A stretch of 64,000 nucleotides of DNA from Acheta domesticus (Eukaryota; Arthropoda; Insecta; Orthoptera; Gryllidae). The position numbers and the translations under genes were made by a program. Each line of letters opens with the position of its first letter. Within the stretch, counting starts at the first letter, position 1. This document shows positions 19,916-31,989 of the stretch, in pieces. Below the pieces are notes generated by a model, which was not told where the DNA came from, made no database searches, and saw only the letters and a program-made list of their open reading frames with translations. The stretch is from the NCBI GenBank assembly GCA_031308135.1, contig JAHLJT010008756.1:104497271-104561270 (forward strand), read 5' to 3'.

Positions 19916-22270
19916 AAGTGTATTTCGGTATTATATCACTACTAAAAAATAAAATATTACCTGTACAGTATTGTTGATCTAACGCACATCACATATAGTT
20001 ATGTTGCTACAAATTAGCCATACAAATTAGACTTTCAGAAAACGATCCAATGTGGTGGAAAGGAATACTTACATATTCAGCTGCTCTAACTCTACAACCA
20101 TTTTAGTACAGATACGAAATGTTCAAATAAGCTAGAGAAGAAATCTGGATGAACCCTCGTCTAATTTATAACGGTTGTCCGTAGTACATTTAAAATCTTC
20201 AACCCTTTTGTGGGCGGTGCCTTACATTTCTAAGATATGAACTCACGGCCGTTTTTGCTTCCTCCGCATCGCCGCATTTTTCTGTCAAAGCTCTTTCGCC
20301 TCTGATACGCAATTGATCCACTCCAGTCTCCTCCCTAAGCTTCCTGCTTTAGCCAAAACTCAAAGCCCCTTCGTCCTCTTAAGCCTTTCATCGTTTTCTC
20401 CCCATCCGTCCTAGCTGGTTTCTCAGTTCTTTACGTTGATTCTCTCTAATATTCCCCACTTTCTTGGCATTGCATTTATTTCTTTACTGGTCTCGACACT
20501 TCGTGTCTCTGCTGTCCTATTGGCACCTTCTCCTGGCCGTTCCACAGCGCCCTAGTATGGATGGTTCATTCTCATTGTGCAGTGTGACCAATTCTGACCG
20601 TTCAAGGGCAATCCTCCTTGAACGGTGTCTAGGAAAAGTGAGCTTGCAATGGTCTCTCCTGATTCTAAACTATTCAGCTTCCACTTGCTATCGCTGTCAT
20701 AAGACAGCACGTCACAAATTACATTCTTTCATAATACGTTACGATAGTAAATATTAATTAGCTTTTATTATCTTAATTGGATTTGGCACTGGTTGACAGT
20801 TTTAATCGGGGGTTTATTTGGTTTACACGAGTCACCACCTGCTTGTACTTTCCAGTTACATTTATCATGCAAGGTTTTAACGGAAAGTGTGACCATCGTT
20901 TTTCTTATCATCAAAAGGTGAACATTTTAACCGGACATGAAGTTCCTCTTGTTTGATGAATTTTAATTATTCATTGGTTCATCATCTTTCGTTGTAATTT
21001 ATTGACTACAATTCTAACATAGTTTCCTTTAAATTAAGAAATCTAAAGAAAATTTAGATATGCTTTTGGTTTAATTAAGTTAATTATGAAATCTTGCTAC
21101 AATTTTCGACTTCTTTACCAAACCTAACATCCTAGTTAAATGATAATGATCTCAGCGTGTAATTGCCAGATTTAAAACACTTACTTAAAAAATCTCATCG
21201 TCTGGTTTGAGTATCGTCTGTTTCATCTTTGAATAATTCCTACAGTATGAATAAATTATACTGTGTACGATGAACTGTTCCAGAAATTAACTTGTCTCGG
21301 TAACAAGAGGAGGACTGCATCAATGTACGGCATTTCAAATAAAAATTGTAACATTTTCCTATAAAATGTTGAAACTGTACAATAATATTACATGCCGCTC
21401 ATTGTTCATGAAGTGCATTCCAATATAAAAATCAAAATATTATTCATCCAGGTTTGGGAAGTAATTGGCTTCATTTAAATTCTATTTTCCACTTCTTCAC
21501 TGTAATACAACGATAAAATCTTAAGTATATTGCGTATTTGAAAATTCAAAACGACTTGGTTAGAATCAATTCCTGAGATTTTTAAATATACATATTGTGG
21601 AACAACAATATTTTGTTACGGAAAATATACTTTATTACTAATTTCCAATGCGCGCAGAAATTGCAAGAAAACTCTGCAGCATCAGGCTATATGAGGGATA
21701 TATATGGTTTCGTTATACACCCAAGAACTCTGGGAAAATTCAAAAAGAATGAAACGTTTGTAAAGAAAAATGCAAATGTTTGATTGTGTGGTTCCGCATA
21801 TTCTCATACTGTGCGTACCGACTGAATTTTGTATTCAGTATGTCACTGCTTAAGCCACAGTTCATGACAGTTCATGTTTCTACTTAGGAGGCGACAGTAA
21901 GTCACCAAGGAAGAGGTCGCCTTCGTTTAATATTTGCTATCCATGTATTCCGTAATGAAAGGGAACGTTTTTGTTATTCTTGGTATGTAAAGAACTATAT
22001 ACAGTGTTTATCTGTATTATAGCAGTATTAGTAAAAACTGGGTTTGTCAAAATATTTAATTTATTGCAGTGTTATTCGAGAGATTTTTTGTGCCTGAGAA
22101 GGGTGCATGCTCCTTTTTGAAAAAACATTTTGTGTGATTTTGTTCAGCAACACTTTAGCTGTTACAAGCTTCTAGTAGTTCATAGGGTTGGAAGAGTTTT
22201 GGACGTTTATAACCACTTTTAACTATTACAATTTGTAGATAACGCAGGATTAAGTCACCGTTCGTAGCTA
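19916..22270. other. AT-rich sequence without recognised genes
   Basis: The 97-codon ORF at 20464-20757 has no motif, splice context or low-complexity explanation; I treat it as chance. No repeat structure stands out over this 2.3 kb. Confidence 0.45.
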
Positions 22271-22439
22271 TGAAAATTCAATAAAAGTCATCCTCCACAT
22301 AAAGCTGATCCCCAACTTTTTCCGCACACTCAACGTTCTTCATCCCTTTTCGAAGCGGAGAGACTGAATAGCGCTGATTGCTAAAACAGCTCCTTGTATA
22401 CAGCTTCTCCTCCAGCAAGAGACTGCAAGCCAGCGAGCA

Positions 22440-22572
22440 AGACGTCCCGATCTCGCCAACGCAGCCGGCGGCTTTATCCCGCATGGCGCGGAGCCCTTGC
22501 GTCCGCCCTCCCAAGCGGAGGCACGCGATCGCATCGAGGCGAGGGCGGGGCCCCGCGCACTCGCTTAATTGG

Positions 22573-22608
<36 letters not shown>

Positions 22609-22699
22609 GCGCCGAGGAGAAGGCGACAGGCGCCTCTGGGGCGAGTCACGGCGGCCGCCCTCCCAGCGCGCGCACACGCGTTCCCACGTTGCGTCCAAA
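22440..22699. promoter_or_regulatory. CpG island with (GGC)n
   Basis: This is a CpG-dense block with about ten GGC units at 22574-22606, immediately followed by SINE family 1. Poly-Ala, poly-Gly and poly-Arg ORFs are translations of the triplet run. No exon is recognised. Confidence 0.45.
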
Positions 22700-23190
22700 A
22701 GGCTGCTACCGCTCGGCGCATCAACTGATGGCCCTGCAGTATACCTCTGACCGAGAAGACCCAAGGTTGGAGAGATCCGGCGATGGCAGGATTTTCTACA
22801 CGAGCTAGATGGTTACGTTCAATTCAGCCGCTCTCTAGAAGAGGAAATCTAGCGGCCGGCTGCTCTGATCGGTAGTTTTCCGTGATTTTTTTGATCAGCA
22901 CCAGGAGAATACGGAAACAGTACCCTTATAAACGAGTCATGAACCGCGCGCGATCTTTTCTTTTCCTTCCCTTATACCCTTTTACTTCCACACCCTTATA
23001 TGCACTACACTCGCACTCAAGTCGGGAGAGATGTCGGGAGCTTACAGCTTCTCTCAGCTGGGGCTGGGGCCCACTAGTAGAATATACCTGAATGGGGAAA
23101 CCCCTGACGTGTAGGTCGGTTCTGTACCTCCCTATTTAGCCAGGGAAGATTACCGCCACCTCCCGTGAAAAAATCATGTACGTAGGGACT
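22700..23190 (+). mobile_element. SINE family 1, second copy
   Basis: It begins near GCTCGGCGCATCAACTGA (22711), the counterpart of GCTCAGTGCATCAACCTGA at 7016. It keeps the body blocks AATCTAGCGGCCGGCTGCTC, TGATCGGTAGTTTTC and ATCAGCACCAGGAGAAT. The B box is decayed. It ends near ATCATGTACGTAGGGAC, with no ATT tail. Confidence 0.7.
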
Positions 23191-23339
23191 AAAGAAAGTG
23201 GAGTTGACGAGCCCGGAAACACGAGATAATCAATCAAAAGATCCTGATTCAAGTTCATGCTCCAAAGTTGGCTTGTACATGCAGTGATGGCAATACACGA
23301 AGTGCGATATGAGAAGTTACAATTACAATAAAATTTTAT

Positions 23340-23563
23340 CGTCTTCGATAGCTCAGCGCCAAATTGTCCCTGCAGCATCGTTGATCAGGCGAATTCAACT
23401 TGTGTCTGGAGGAGAATTCTAACCGCTGGCTTCTCTATTAGGTTCGTACCCAAACAACGGGTACTGCGGACCCGCCCTGTAGGTCGGCGCTATATCTGAC
23501 ACTCTAGCAAAGGAGAAACAAACGGCATCTTCCAGGACGCAACATGTGCTACATTTACGGGAC
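23340..23563 (+). mobile_element. SINE family 1, internally deleted copy
   Basis: GATAGCTCAGCGCC near the start parallels the A-box region. TCCCTGCAGC and GTCTGGAGGAGAATTCTAAC follow, and the copy ends ATGTGCTACATTTACGGGAC, matching the family-1 3' end (ACTACACTTACGGGAA). The B-box segment and much of the body are missing. Confidence 0.6.
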
Positions 23564-24290
23564 TGGTGACCTAAGTAAGATCTAAATTGACGTCCACGGG
23601 ATCAGTAATTAACTTATTCATTACTATAATCTTTTATTTCTCTATTAAGATGAATTTCAATTTATTTTCAATTGACGTATTGGATAAAATATAGTTAGTG
23701 ATGCGTAGGACGAAAGACTTGTAAAGCACAAAATTCTTTGCAAAATAATTTTACAAATCTCCAACAGGCACAAGCGAAAGGATCTTCAGGCATCATTCCA
23801 TCTCTCACGTCATGATTATCATCTCTCTTGCGTCATGATTATCATGACGTCTCTTGCGTCAAGATTATCATCAGAGGGAGGTTACTCGAAAGGAATCCAA
23901 TTGTTGAGCTTTCTCGATTGAGCTGGGCATTTAATCAATAACCTTTATCTCAAAAAAAAAAAAAAACCCCTTAAATCTCACTTGACCTACTGCAAATGGA
24001 AAGACATAGTAGTCAAAATATATCCGTAAATCTTCTTCTATCTAAATCTAAAATAGCACTCACAATTATTTTATACGATTCACTTAAATTAAATTAATTC
24101 CTGTTTAATTTGCATTGAATATACATTGAAATATTTCCATACATCTCAGATACTCCTTGTATTTCATGTGAACGCTTGATTGAAATTTTAAAAATTTCTT
24201 CTTCCCTTATAATTTTCGTGTGCAGAGTCCTCTTCCCTGATGTCCCCGGGCCGGGGCAGAGAAGCCCAGTGGCGGTGCTAGAACGCAATC
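23564..24290. repeat. AT-rich; short tandem repeat at 23800-23872
   Basis: Three tandem units of about 24-26 bp share GCGTCATGATTATCAT (the first has ACGTCATGATTATCAT). An A-run lies at about 23953. Otherwise I see nothing. Confidence 0.5.
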
Positions 24291-25560
24291 TGCGACGCCC
24301 CTAAATTGTCTCTATCTGCAACGCCGTCGACACCGCCGGAAAGCTTCCTCCACCCCCGCGCCGCCCTCGCCCCGCCCTTCCCCTCCCCGCCCTGCCCCGC
24401 CCCGCCCCACCCCGCCCTCGCCCCGGCGCCGCCCGCCCGCGCGTCGGTTTTTTACCACGCGGGCGGGCCTGAAGAAAGAAGCGGGGACATCCGACCCACC
24501 CTCACCTCAACCAAAATACCCACAATGGGGAACAGGGCATCGTTAGTCGTCCACAGATTTACTCGTTTTATTGTTGTCACGGGATTGAACCCCGGTTCTC
24601 ACATCCATTCAGCGCCCGCCTTCGTTTATTTCTTTTCCCCGGGGCGGCGCGCGGGGCAGCTCGGGTTTCTTGCCTGCTGGGCCTCTGTGGCGGCGGTGGC
24701 AGCGACGGCGGCGGCGGTGGCGGCGGCGGCGGCGGCGGCGGCAGCCTTTGAGATGGCGGGATTAGGAGTGCGCCGCCGGGGACGAGCATGCTAATAAGGC
24801 CACGGGTTCGCGCGAGTCTTTCTTGCGGCGGCGGTGGCGGCGGCGCGCGGGGCGGACGGCGCCGCGGCAAGGGTTGCGGGGAGGCGGAGGCGGCGGCGGC
24901 GGGGGAGGGGGCGGGCGAGGAGACGGAGGCGGCGACGGCGCGCGATGCTATCTCTCGGCGCGCTCGGCGCCGGCGCCGGAAGTCTGCGCCCATCCCACCG
25001 CTTCCGGAACCTCTGCCGTCTCCGCCCCTCGCCGCCCCGCCCCCGCCGACACCGACACCGCAGAAGGCGGGAGGACGCGTTTCTTTGCAGTAGACCTGAA
25101 ACCGGCGCCTCCTCTCTGTGTGCTTGTGGCGCCACCGCAGCCGCAGCCCCACCTCCGCCCCGCCCCCCTAGGCCGCTCGGGGCGCGGCGCGTCGCCGCTA
25201 CTCGCAGCCCACGTGCCTCGACCCTCTGGCCCGAGGCCTCTACCAGGCGCACCCCGCCGTGGCCGCCCGAAATTGAGGGAAACGATAGGAAAACTGCGCC
25301 GCAATTAAGCCGCGTTAATTAAGCCGTACCCGCGATAAGATGGAAATGACCTCATGTCCTCCGAGTTCTGAATATCGATACGATCGAAAGTGGATTTCGT
25401 TCAAAACTGCCTCGCGGACGGGGAAACTGGTTTGAGGTTCTTTACGGCGATGATTACGCGAGGCCGGCCCCCCACCTGCCGCCGCCCGCGCTCCCACACG
25501 CGGCGCTGCCGGAAGCGGGGGGGGGGGGCGCCTGCCAAGCCCGGCTCTTCGCGCGAGCTG
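24290..25560. promoter_or_regulatory. Largest CpG island of the window, with (GGC)n runs
   Basis: About 1.3 kb of very CpG-rich sequence has GGC/GCC triplet runs at about 24690-24750 and 24820-24930. A DREF-type motif, TATCGATA, is at 25373-25380 on its right shoulder. ORFs of 80-190 codons occur on both strands and in several frames at once, so none can be singled out. A broad promoter with an unrecognised first exon is plausible. A SINE remnant lies inside at 24485-24615. Confidence 0.5.
24485..24615 (-). mobile_element. tRNA-derived SINE remnant inside the CpG island
   Basis: On the minus strand a B box, GGGGTTCAATCCCG (about 24580-24593), is followed by TGACAACAATAAAACGAG and a G/T-rich tail region. 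The A box is not recognisable. Confidence 0.4.
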
Positions 25561-25654
25561 TCACTCACCGCGTCTTGCATTCGCGTCCGACAGTTGCCTA
25601 CTTTACTAATACCTTGTATGCATTTCGTATTTTAGGTTCGAATTAACTCGGCTT

Positions 25655-25872
25655 TCGGCCGGCCTGGATAGCTGAGGTCACTAAGGCTGTAGGACCGTAA
25701 CGGCTTCACATCGAAGAGTAGCCGGCTCGAATCCCGCCTCGGACATGGATGTTTGTGTGTGCTCATGCTGTCCTTACGTGTCATTATCTACCTACGGTTA
25801 CCCAAAGTAAACAATCACAGTGGTCATTACATGACCCAATAGTTAAAAGGGGACCTTTAAATTAAAAAAGAA
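25655..25872 (+). mobile_element. tRNA-derived SINE, family 2, copy 1
   Basis: A box TGGATAGCTGAGG (25665-25677) and B box GGCTCGAATCCCG (25724-25736) are followed by CCTCGGACATGGATGTTTGT, a 110-bp body and an A-rich end (AAATTAAAAAAG). Body and tail are similar in layout to 61325-61545 (CCCGCCTCG after the B box, then GACC-ATAGTT and CCTTTAAAT/CCTTAAATA near the end). Confidence 0.65.
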
Positions 25873-25884
25873 CGACTTTTGCTA

Positions 25885-26152
25885 GCTAGTGTTGTTCCCA
25901 AACATAGACATAAAACCAAGACTCTGGTTTTATTTATTGTCCACCCCTGTGGGTAACGGAGACGTTTGCAGAGCATGGTGTAGTGCATTTAGTATACTTC
26001 GTCTCCAAGAGCTTTTCTTTCCTCAAACAGCCATAGAAACTGAAACAGTTGTATTAGAAAGCTACAGCTTTGTATTTGTTCCTAGTGGGAATCAAAACCG
26101 AGATCACACAACCGAAAGCTAGCATGCTGGTCATGAGCCACTAGAGGGGCTA
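25885..26152 (-). mobile_element. tRNA-derived SINE, family 3
   Basis: On the minus strand, TGGCTCATGACCAGC (A-box-like, about 26127-26141) precedes GGTTTTGATTCCC (26087-26099), a B-box variant. The region downstream is unrelated to families 1 and 2. I saw no second copy in this window, so the call rests on the two promoter boxes and their spacing. Confidence 0.4.
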
Positions 26153-27950
26153 TTCCTAACGTTGTGTAAAATAATACTAAGTTTCTCATTCAACAAATCA
26201 CTAAGTAAATGTATTGAAGAAATGGAGATAAAGTTTTGCGCACAAGTGGTGCTGTTGGGATAATTGTTTTGATTTTGGGATATTATTTATTTTAAGAATA
26301 GTTTCAATTTAACAGTTTCACCATTTCAGTTTCAATTATTTCGGTCACTGAACCATTTACATCTAGCGCCGATTCACCAAGGACATGAATCTCTTGCAAT
26401 AAGTCTCTTAATAAGTGTTAGGCTGGAAACGTCATCTTTCTTGTGCCCAGCTCAAATATCTAAAACCAATTGTAATTAAATCACTCTTTTATTTCAAGAC
26501 TTTAGCTTGATAATGTCTAACTTCTGTTGTTCAAATACAAAATTAATATTACATTCTGAGGAAGACTGAATACTTCAGTGACAACTCCGTGGTTCTTTTA
26601 GTGTGTGATACTGTAGTCTCATCGTCATCACTTTATCAGTAACTTCCCGTGTTGTTTTCAATTACGCTGTGTATTAGAAGGAGCCACATTTACTTTTCAT
26701 TGTATTAGAAATTCAAACTTCTACATTAAGTTGTTTTTTGTTCAAATATTTTTTAAATAAAATATGTTTATTTCTGTTTGTTCGTTCATCTTCGAATTGA
26801 GTTTCTATTTATTAAATAAAAGTTTAAGAAAGAGATACCCAAATCTCAGCTTCTATCTTTGCCCTACATGATAGGCATTTCAGATGAACCTTGCACCCCA
26901 TATAACCAGTGACGATCCGTAATGATTTCAAAAGTGCATTATGACAGAAAAACTGTGTACCACGCGATACTGCTCTCTTAAACTTAACTGCAGTTTCCTC
27001 AGAAAACCTTCACACCGAGTTGTTGGTTGAGCGGCTTCGTACAAAGCAGTGGCGGAAGGGATGACCTGTGAACTTTGCGCTCGTCCTCGCGTGCCGATGG
27101 GCTCTTGGCGTCGTCGTAATCTCTGCAAACGCTCTCCGATGCTGGATGTGTTGTCACTGCGCTCCGCCACGCTATAAGGCCTCCAGGCACTCCTTAAGGG
27201 CCGTGTAATTCACCCAAATGGTTTATTTGCATACTCACAAACAACGGTAGTACATAAGGCGCACAAGTTTACAAAACACTAAAAAAATGAATAAAAAAGC
27301 ATCTAACAAAATATATAATTGTTATCTCAGTCTTGCTAATAAAATTTCATGTTTTGCCCTTTTTTATAGTTTTCATGTCTGAACCCATGTACCAACATTG
27401 GGGTTCACATCTTGGAAGCAAAACCTCTCTCCATTAGGATAGTCTTGCGCAGCAAGTCCTCTCCTTCTTATTTACTTAGGCCAACATGTAACTGTTGGCA
27501 TTCACGTGATGACTGAAAACTCCGCTTTGATGTAGCACTACCTTACCATACAACCTCATGGCGCTCGTTATCAGAAACCAAATGTATTAAACTTTTTCTC
27601 GGATATACAGAAACAAGTAAGCGACTTTCTGCTCAAGTTATTCCGTCAACAGAAAAAGCAAATCATTTTATATGAAGGGCGTCTTAACCTGAAAAATATA
27701 ATGAAACAACAGATTAAACATTGTTAATTTAATTTTTAAAGTGTTAGAATCCGAATGTATTGTGTAAGGGATCATGTATTTGGCAAACAACGCTAAATGT
27801 TTTACATTTTACATCCGTGAATAAATTAGTATTTTTTTGAAAATTCGGGGAAAAGTTTATAATTGATAAGCAATTACATTACAATGCAAATTATGAAATT
27901 ACTACACACAAAACTCATAGCAATTGATTTTATACCAAATTATAGAAAAC
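26153..27950. other. AT-rich; GC-richer block at 26930-27190
   Basis: The minus-strand ORF 26928-27170 (MAERSDNTSSIGERLQRLRR at its start) is charged and more GC-rich than its surroundings, but I do not recognise it and see no splice context. The rest shows nothing. Confidence 0.35.
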
Positions 27951-29733
27951 TACTTTTAATTTCTCGTTATGATTTGTAAGAAGAGAAAGTACTGTAATCG
28001 TGATTTTTCGACAGAAAAATTATTTCCTCTAACACGTTAGACAAAATCCAATATTTTTGAGTCCTTTATTCTGAATAATCGATTGACGGCAAAACCTGTC
28101 TGTACGACCGTCCTTCTGTCCGCCTGTAGTCAACGCCAGCACCTAAATCTTTCACCTTTTTCTCCAAAATTGATATTATCCAATCGATTTTAACGAACTC
28201 GAGGTCTTGGCAGTTTCAAACGGATACATTGATTTTGGGGGTACTTTACAGGACGCCTCCTTTTTAAAACATTATCAAAAATCGTCCCACTTTTTTATTA
28301 AATTTTGTCCTCGAATAGAGTAAATAAATTTTAATCTATGGGGCGGGTCATATTTGTGTTGAAATACCTGATTTTCGAAAATTGCGAATTTTCAACATTT
28401 TTTGGCGTTTTCCGATAACTATAATACTGAAAAGAGATTTTTTAACTTAATGAAATATGTTGATCAAAGGCAGATCTTGAAATAAGGCCATGTAAAATGA
28501 TTCGAAAATACGAGCTATTTTCCCATAATTGTGCATGAAATAGAGGCTATTTTTAAACAATTATTTTCTCAGAAAAGGCTCTAAACTTTTATAAATTTTG
28601 TCCTCGCATGTATCAAACGACGGGTAAAATTGTTTCACTATTTAATTTTCGTGAAACAATGTATTTTCGAAAATTGCAAAAAAAATTAACATTTCAGAAG
28701 TATCATATAGAAGATAGAAATTTTGTATTAAATCTAAATTTAAATAAAATCTTTTCTAAAAGATTAGATCTCTATAAAAGATTATGTAATACAATTTTTT
28801 GGAAGACATAAAATAATTTCTACTTGTAGTTAATGCAATCTATAAAAATATTTTTTAACTAGTGATGTTACAGAATCTCAAAGACTTTCTCGCAATAGTA
28901 AGTTTTCTAATATTTTCATTCTAGGATGCTACCTATCGGCGCGGAAACGAAATTTTGTGACATTTCCTCAATTTTTCGGGTCCCTTATAGTAGAATCGAA
29001 ATTTGATCAAAATAATATTTAATAAAAATATATTAAAATAATAAGAGAGTAAAACAGTTCAATGTGCAAATTTTCATTTAAAAAATTGGAACCGTTCTTG
29101 AAAAACTGTTGTTTGGACGTTTCTGAAAATACTCATTTTCTCAGAAACGTTTTGAGTTTTTGAGAAACTTCATCAAAAATCATTTGAACCTTGTGTGTTT
29201 GCAAAATCAATAATGTTATGTAAATGAGCGTAATGTAAATATTAATAACGTAAGTTAGTTTTAAAAGAATACATTTTTGTAATTTTGAAAAAAACAACAA
29301 TAAAAGTATACAACAAAGCGACGTTTATATCATCTGTTACATTCAATTCACTATCTCTACAAAAAGTTTAAAGAAAAAAGTAGGCGTTTTTGAAAAAAAT
29401 TTTTTGATATTTTTTTGATATTACATATTTAATTCAAAATTAATAAAAAACTATTCATATTTTTACAAAAATGTACATGTAATCATTTAAAGATATAATT
29501 TTAAAGATCAGATTTTATTCAGAAGAAATATCTTTGTCCTTATTACTGATATTGTAAGACGCCGAAAACATTTTGAACTTTCGCATTTTTCGAAACTTTA
29601 GATATTTCAACAAATCTGACACCTGCAACAATTCGCGTCCTTTACACTATCCGAGAATAAAGTTTAATTAAAAAATTTGAACCATTTTTGAGAACAAATT
29701 TGAAAATGTCCTGGAAGTTTCATGTCCCCCCCC

Positions 29734-29773
<40 letters not shown>

Positions 29774-30140
29774 TTAAATAATGGTCCCACATTCAAGGGG
29801 CCGTGGCATCAGCCAGATCGATTGAGTAATATTAATTTTGGTAAGTATCCTACTTACAGTTTAGGCGATGGCGTTGTTCGCAGACAGACGTACAGACGGA
29901 CAGGCACTTTTCCGTTAACCAGTTTTTCGCTATCAAGGACCCACAAAACGTGAATTTTGCGAACAGAATGTGTTAAATGAAGTAATTTGCTACATATTAT
30001 AGGAAAAGGATTTACTCACTTCTTCGGTGTAGCGGATCTACAACATGAATGTTTCTACCGAAAAATCGACGTTTTTCGCCACAATATTACATTGCTTTCT
30101 CTAAACTGCATATGTTCATAGTATGCGAGAAAGTAAAAAG
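27951..30140. mobile_element. Fold-back-like element of the TACTTTCTCGC family, most complete copy
   Basis: The left end, TACTTTTAATTTCTCGTTAT, and the inverted right end, TTACTTTCTCGCATACTATG, pair imperfectly, and the similarity extends inward (AGAGAAAGTACTGTAAT versus AGAGAAAGCAATGTAAT). Both arms carry the GTCCGTCTGTC-type box in opposite orientation (28098-28127 plus, 29882-29904 minus) and the CAATCGATT-type box. The right arm has three ~300-bp subunits starting with (A)nTTGGAACCGTT-TTGA-like text near 29085, 29370 and 29675. There is no ORF. This layout suggests a large hairpin-forming nonautonomous element. Confidence 0.6.
29731..29771. repeat. (AC)n microsatellite
   Basis: About 20 AC units after a short C run, located inside the right arm of the fold-back-like element. 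Confidence 0.9.
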
Positions 30141-31985
30141 GCTCCACATTTTTACATTATTTTTTTCTTCACGTATAAAGCAAAGGACATTTAAAAATTG
30201 GTGCAGGTGTTATTTTCGTTAAGTTCTCTAAATTTTCGAAAATTATCAAAGGTTAAAAATAAGAGGATGTATGTGTTGTTAATCGCAACTAGTTCCCTTA
30301 TTTTAAATCCGTGTTTTGTCACTTAATTTACTGAGTTTTAAATCGCAGTTAGCACATGAAACGTGCAGAATTGTTTTTAGAACCAATACATTTCCAAATT
30401 GGTAAATTATATCATAGCATCTAAGACAGCAAGTAGTACGTTATATAAATAAAGACTCAGAGAACCTTTTTACAGTGAGAATTGAAAGGACCACAGTTGT
30501 GATGTCGATGAGTAATTGTTTTCAATTCCCTTGAATGGGAACATTTCCACATTAAGTCGACAAGAGTCGACAAAAAGCTATATCGATTTTCAACGATGAG
30601 GCTGTCTATAAAAGAATCAGTGTGTGAAATTTTTAAATTTTAAACGTCAGAAAACCAAAACTCTTGTAACAATATTTTGCTCCACCAAAAATACATACGA
30701 TTTGAACTAGAATCCCACGAAGCCATTCCGCCAGGGTGAATTTATATGTATGGGTCCGATAGTCCGCCTATACAGGAACTCTTAGAAAAATATTACGTAG
30801 GATTTGGAAATATTTGTAGCTGTTTTAAAAAATAACAATACTCACTTCTGATTACCAGATTGCCTTTGTATTTTACTATACACGTCAAATGACAAAATAT
30901 TCAGTTGTAAACAGAACATCACTAAAACAAACAAACAAACAAGACAAACGCAAGTGATTAGTAAATAATCTCTTTCTATTTTTGTATGTTATTCATGTAT
31001 TATTATTATTACATCCCCTTTAGCATGCTTGGGCCAATTTTCCCCTTTAATTACTTACTTCTAAAATCAATCAAATTTACTGGTTACAGAACTTGGTCTT
31101 CCTTCAATAGTCAATTTTCAAGATAAAACAAAAAAATGTCACCATTTATTTACTTCCCTTGTAGATCCTCTGCGTTCTTGACCGATGGTACTACGCATCC
31201 CATTTCCATCCATATGGCGTCCGTGTGTTCCACACACGCAATTCGCTTCCAAGTTACTGTCCCAAATTTTATCTACTTCTTCTCCATTTTTACAGGAAAA
31301 CCAAAACCAACATTAAAACCTTTTTTTACTGTCGTCCGCGTTCGACATTACTGCGTTGCACCACAACAAATCCGAATTCCAATTAATATCGGCGCATGAT
31401 CCTTCCAATCCGCGCTACATCACGCCAGAAAACCTTCTGTCTACATTGTTCATCTTACGCGCTATTCAGCTATTCTCTTTCTGCGCGAAAAATCCCCAAA
31501 ATGCGTCTTCGCAGTGCGCAGGTCATCTCGTGTCTCGCACACGCTCCTATCGTGATTGGCCCTTCGTTCTTTCACGTTGAAATTTGTTTATTCCTTGGTT
31601 GCTTATTGTAATTTTTTTCACAATTACTCACGTGTCCTTTCCTAACATCAACATTTTTCTTCCTTCCATCCCCCGTCATCTCTTGTATTGACATATCCTT
31701 CTAATAGTTTTTTTAAATTAGAACTCACGCTTTGTATTAAAAAATACCCAAAAATACCCCAACCATTGCTGCGACCGTCCACTTTGCACTCTATATTAAT
31801 TTTCCATTATCAGAATTATTTCTGTTCGTGATAATCTATCACGACATATATATCCGGAAATGAAGGAAAAAATCATGCATCGTGAATTCATCTATGATGG
31901 GAAGTATACTCAGAGATACATTCGACAAATATACAGGAATTATCGTATCTTCTTAACACAAATATAAGAACTGAAATACAACTTA
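30141..31985. other. AT-rich sequence without recognised genes
   Basis: The overlapping ORFs at 31136-31611 are in T/C-rich sequence, have no motif I recognise, and lack splice partners. Confidence 0.4.
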
Positions 31986-31989
31986 CGTA

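Noticed and set aside
22278..22764. Poly-Ala and poly-Arg ORFs around 22.57 kb
   Set aside because: Translations of (GGC)n; no conserved flanks.
24306..25322. ORFs up to 191 codons on both strands in the CpG island
   Set aside because: Stops are rare in GC-rich triplet DNA; multiple frames are open at once and the products are poly-Arg, poly-Ala or poly-Pro.
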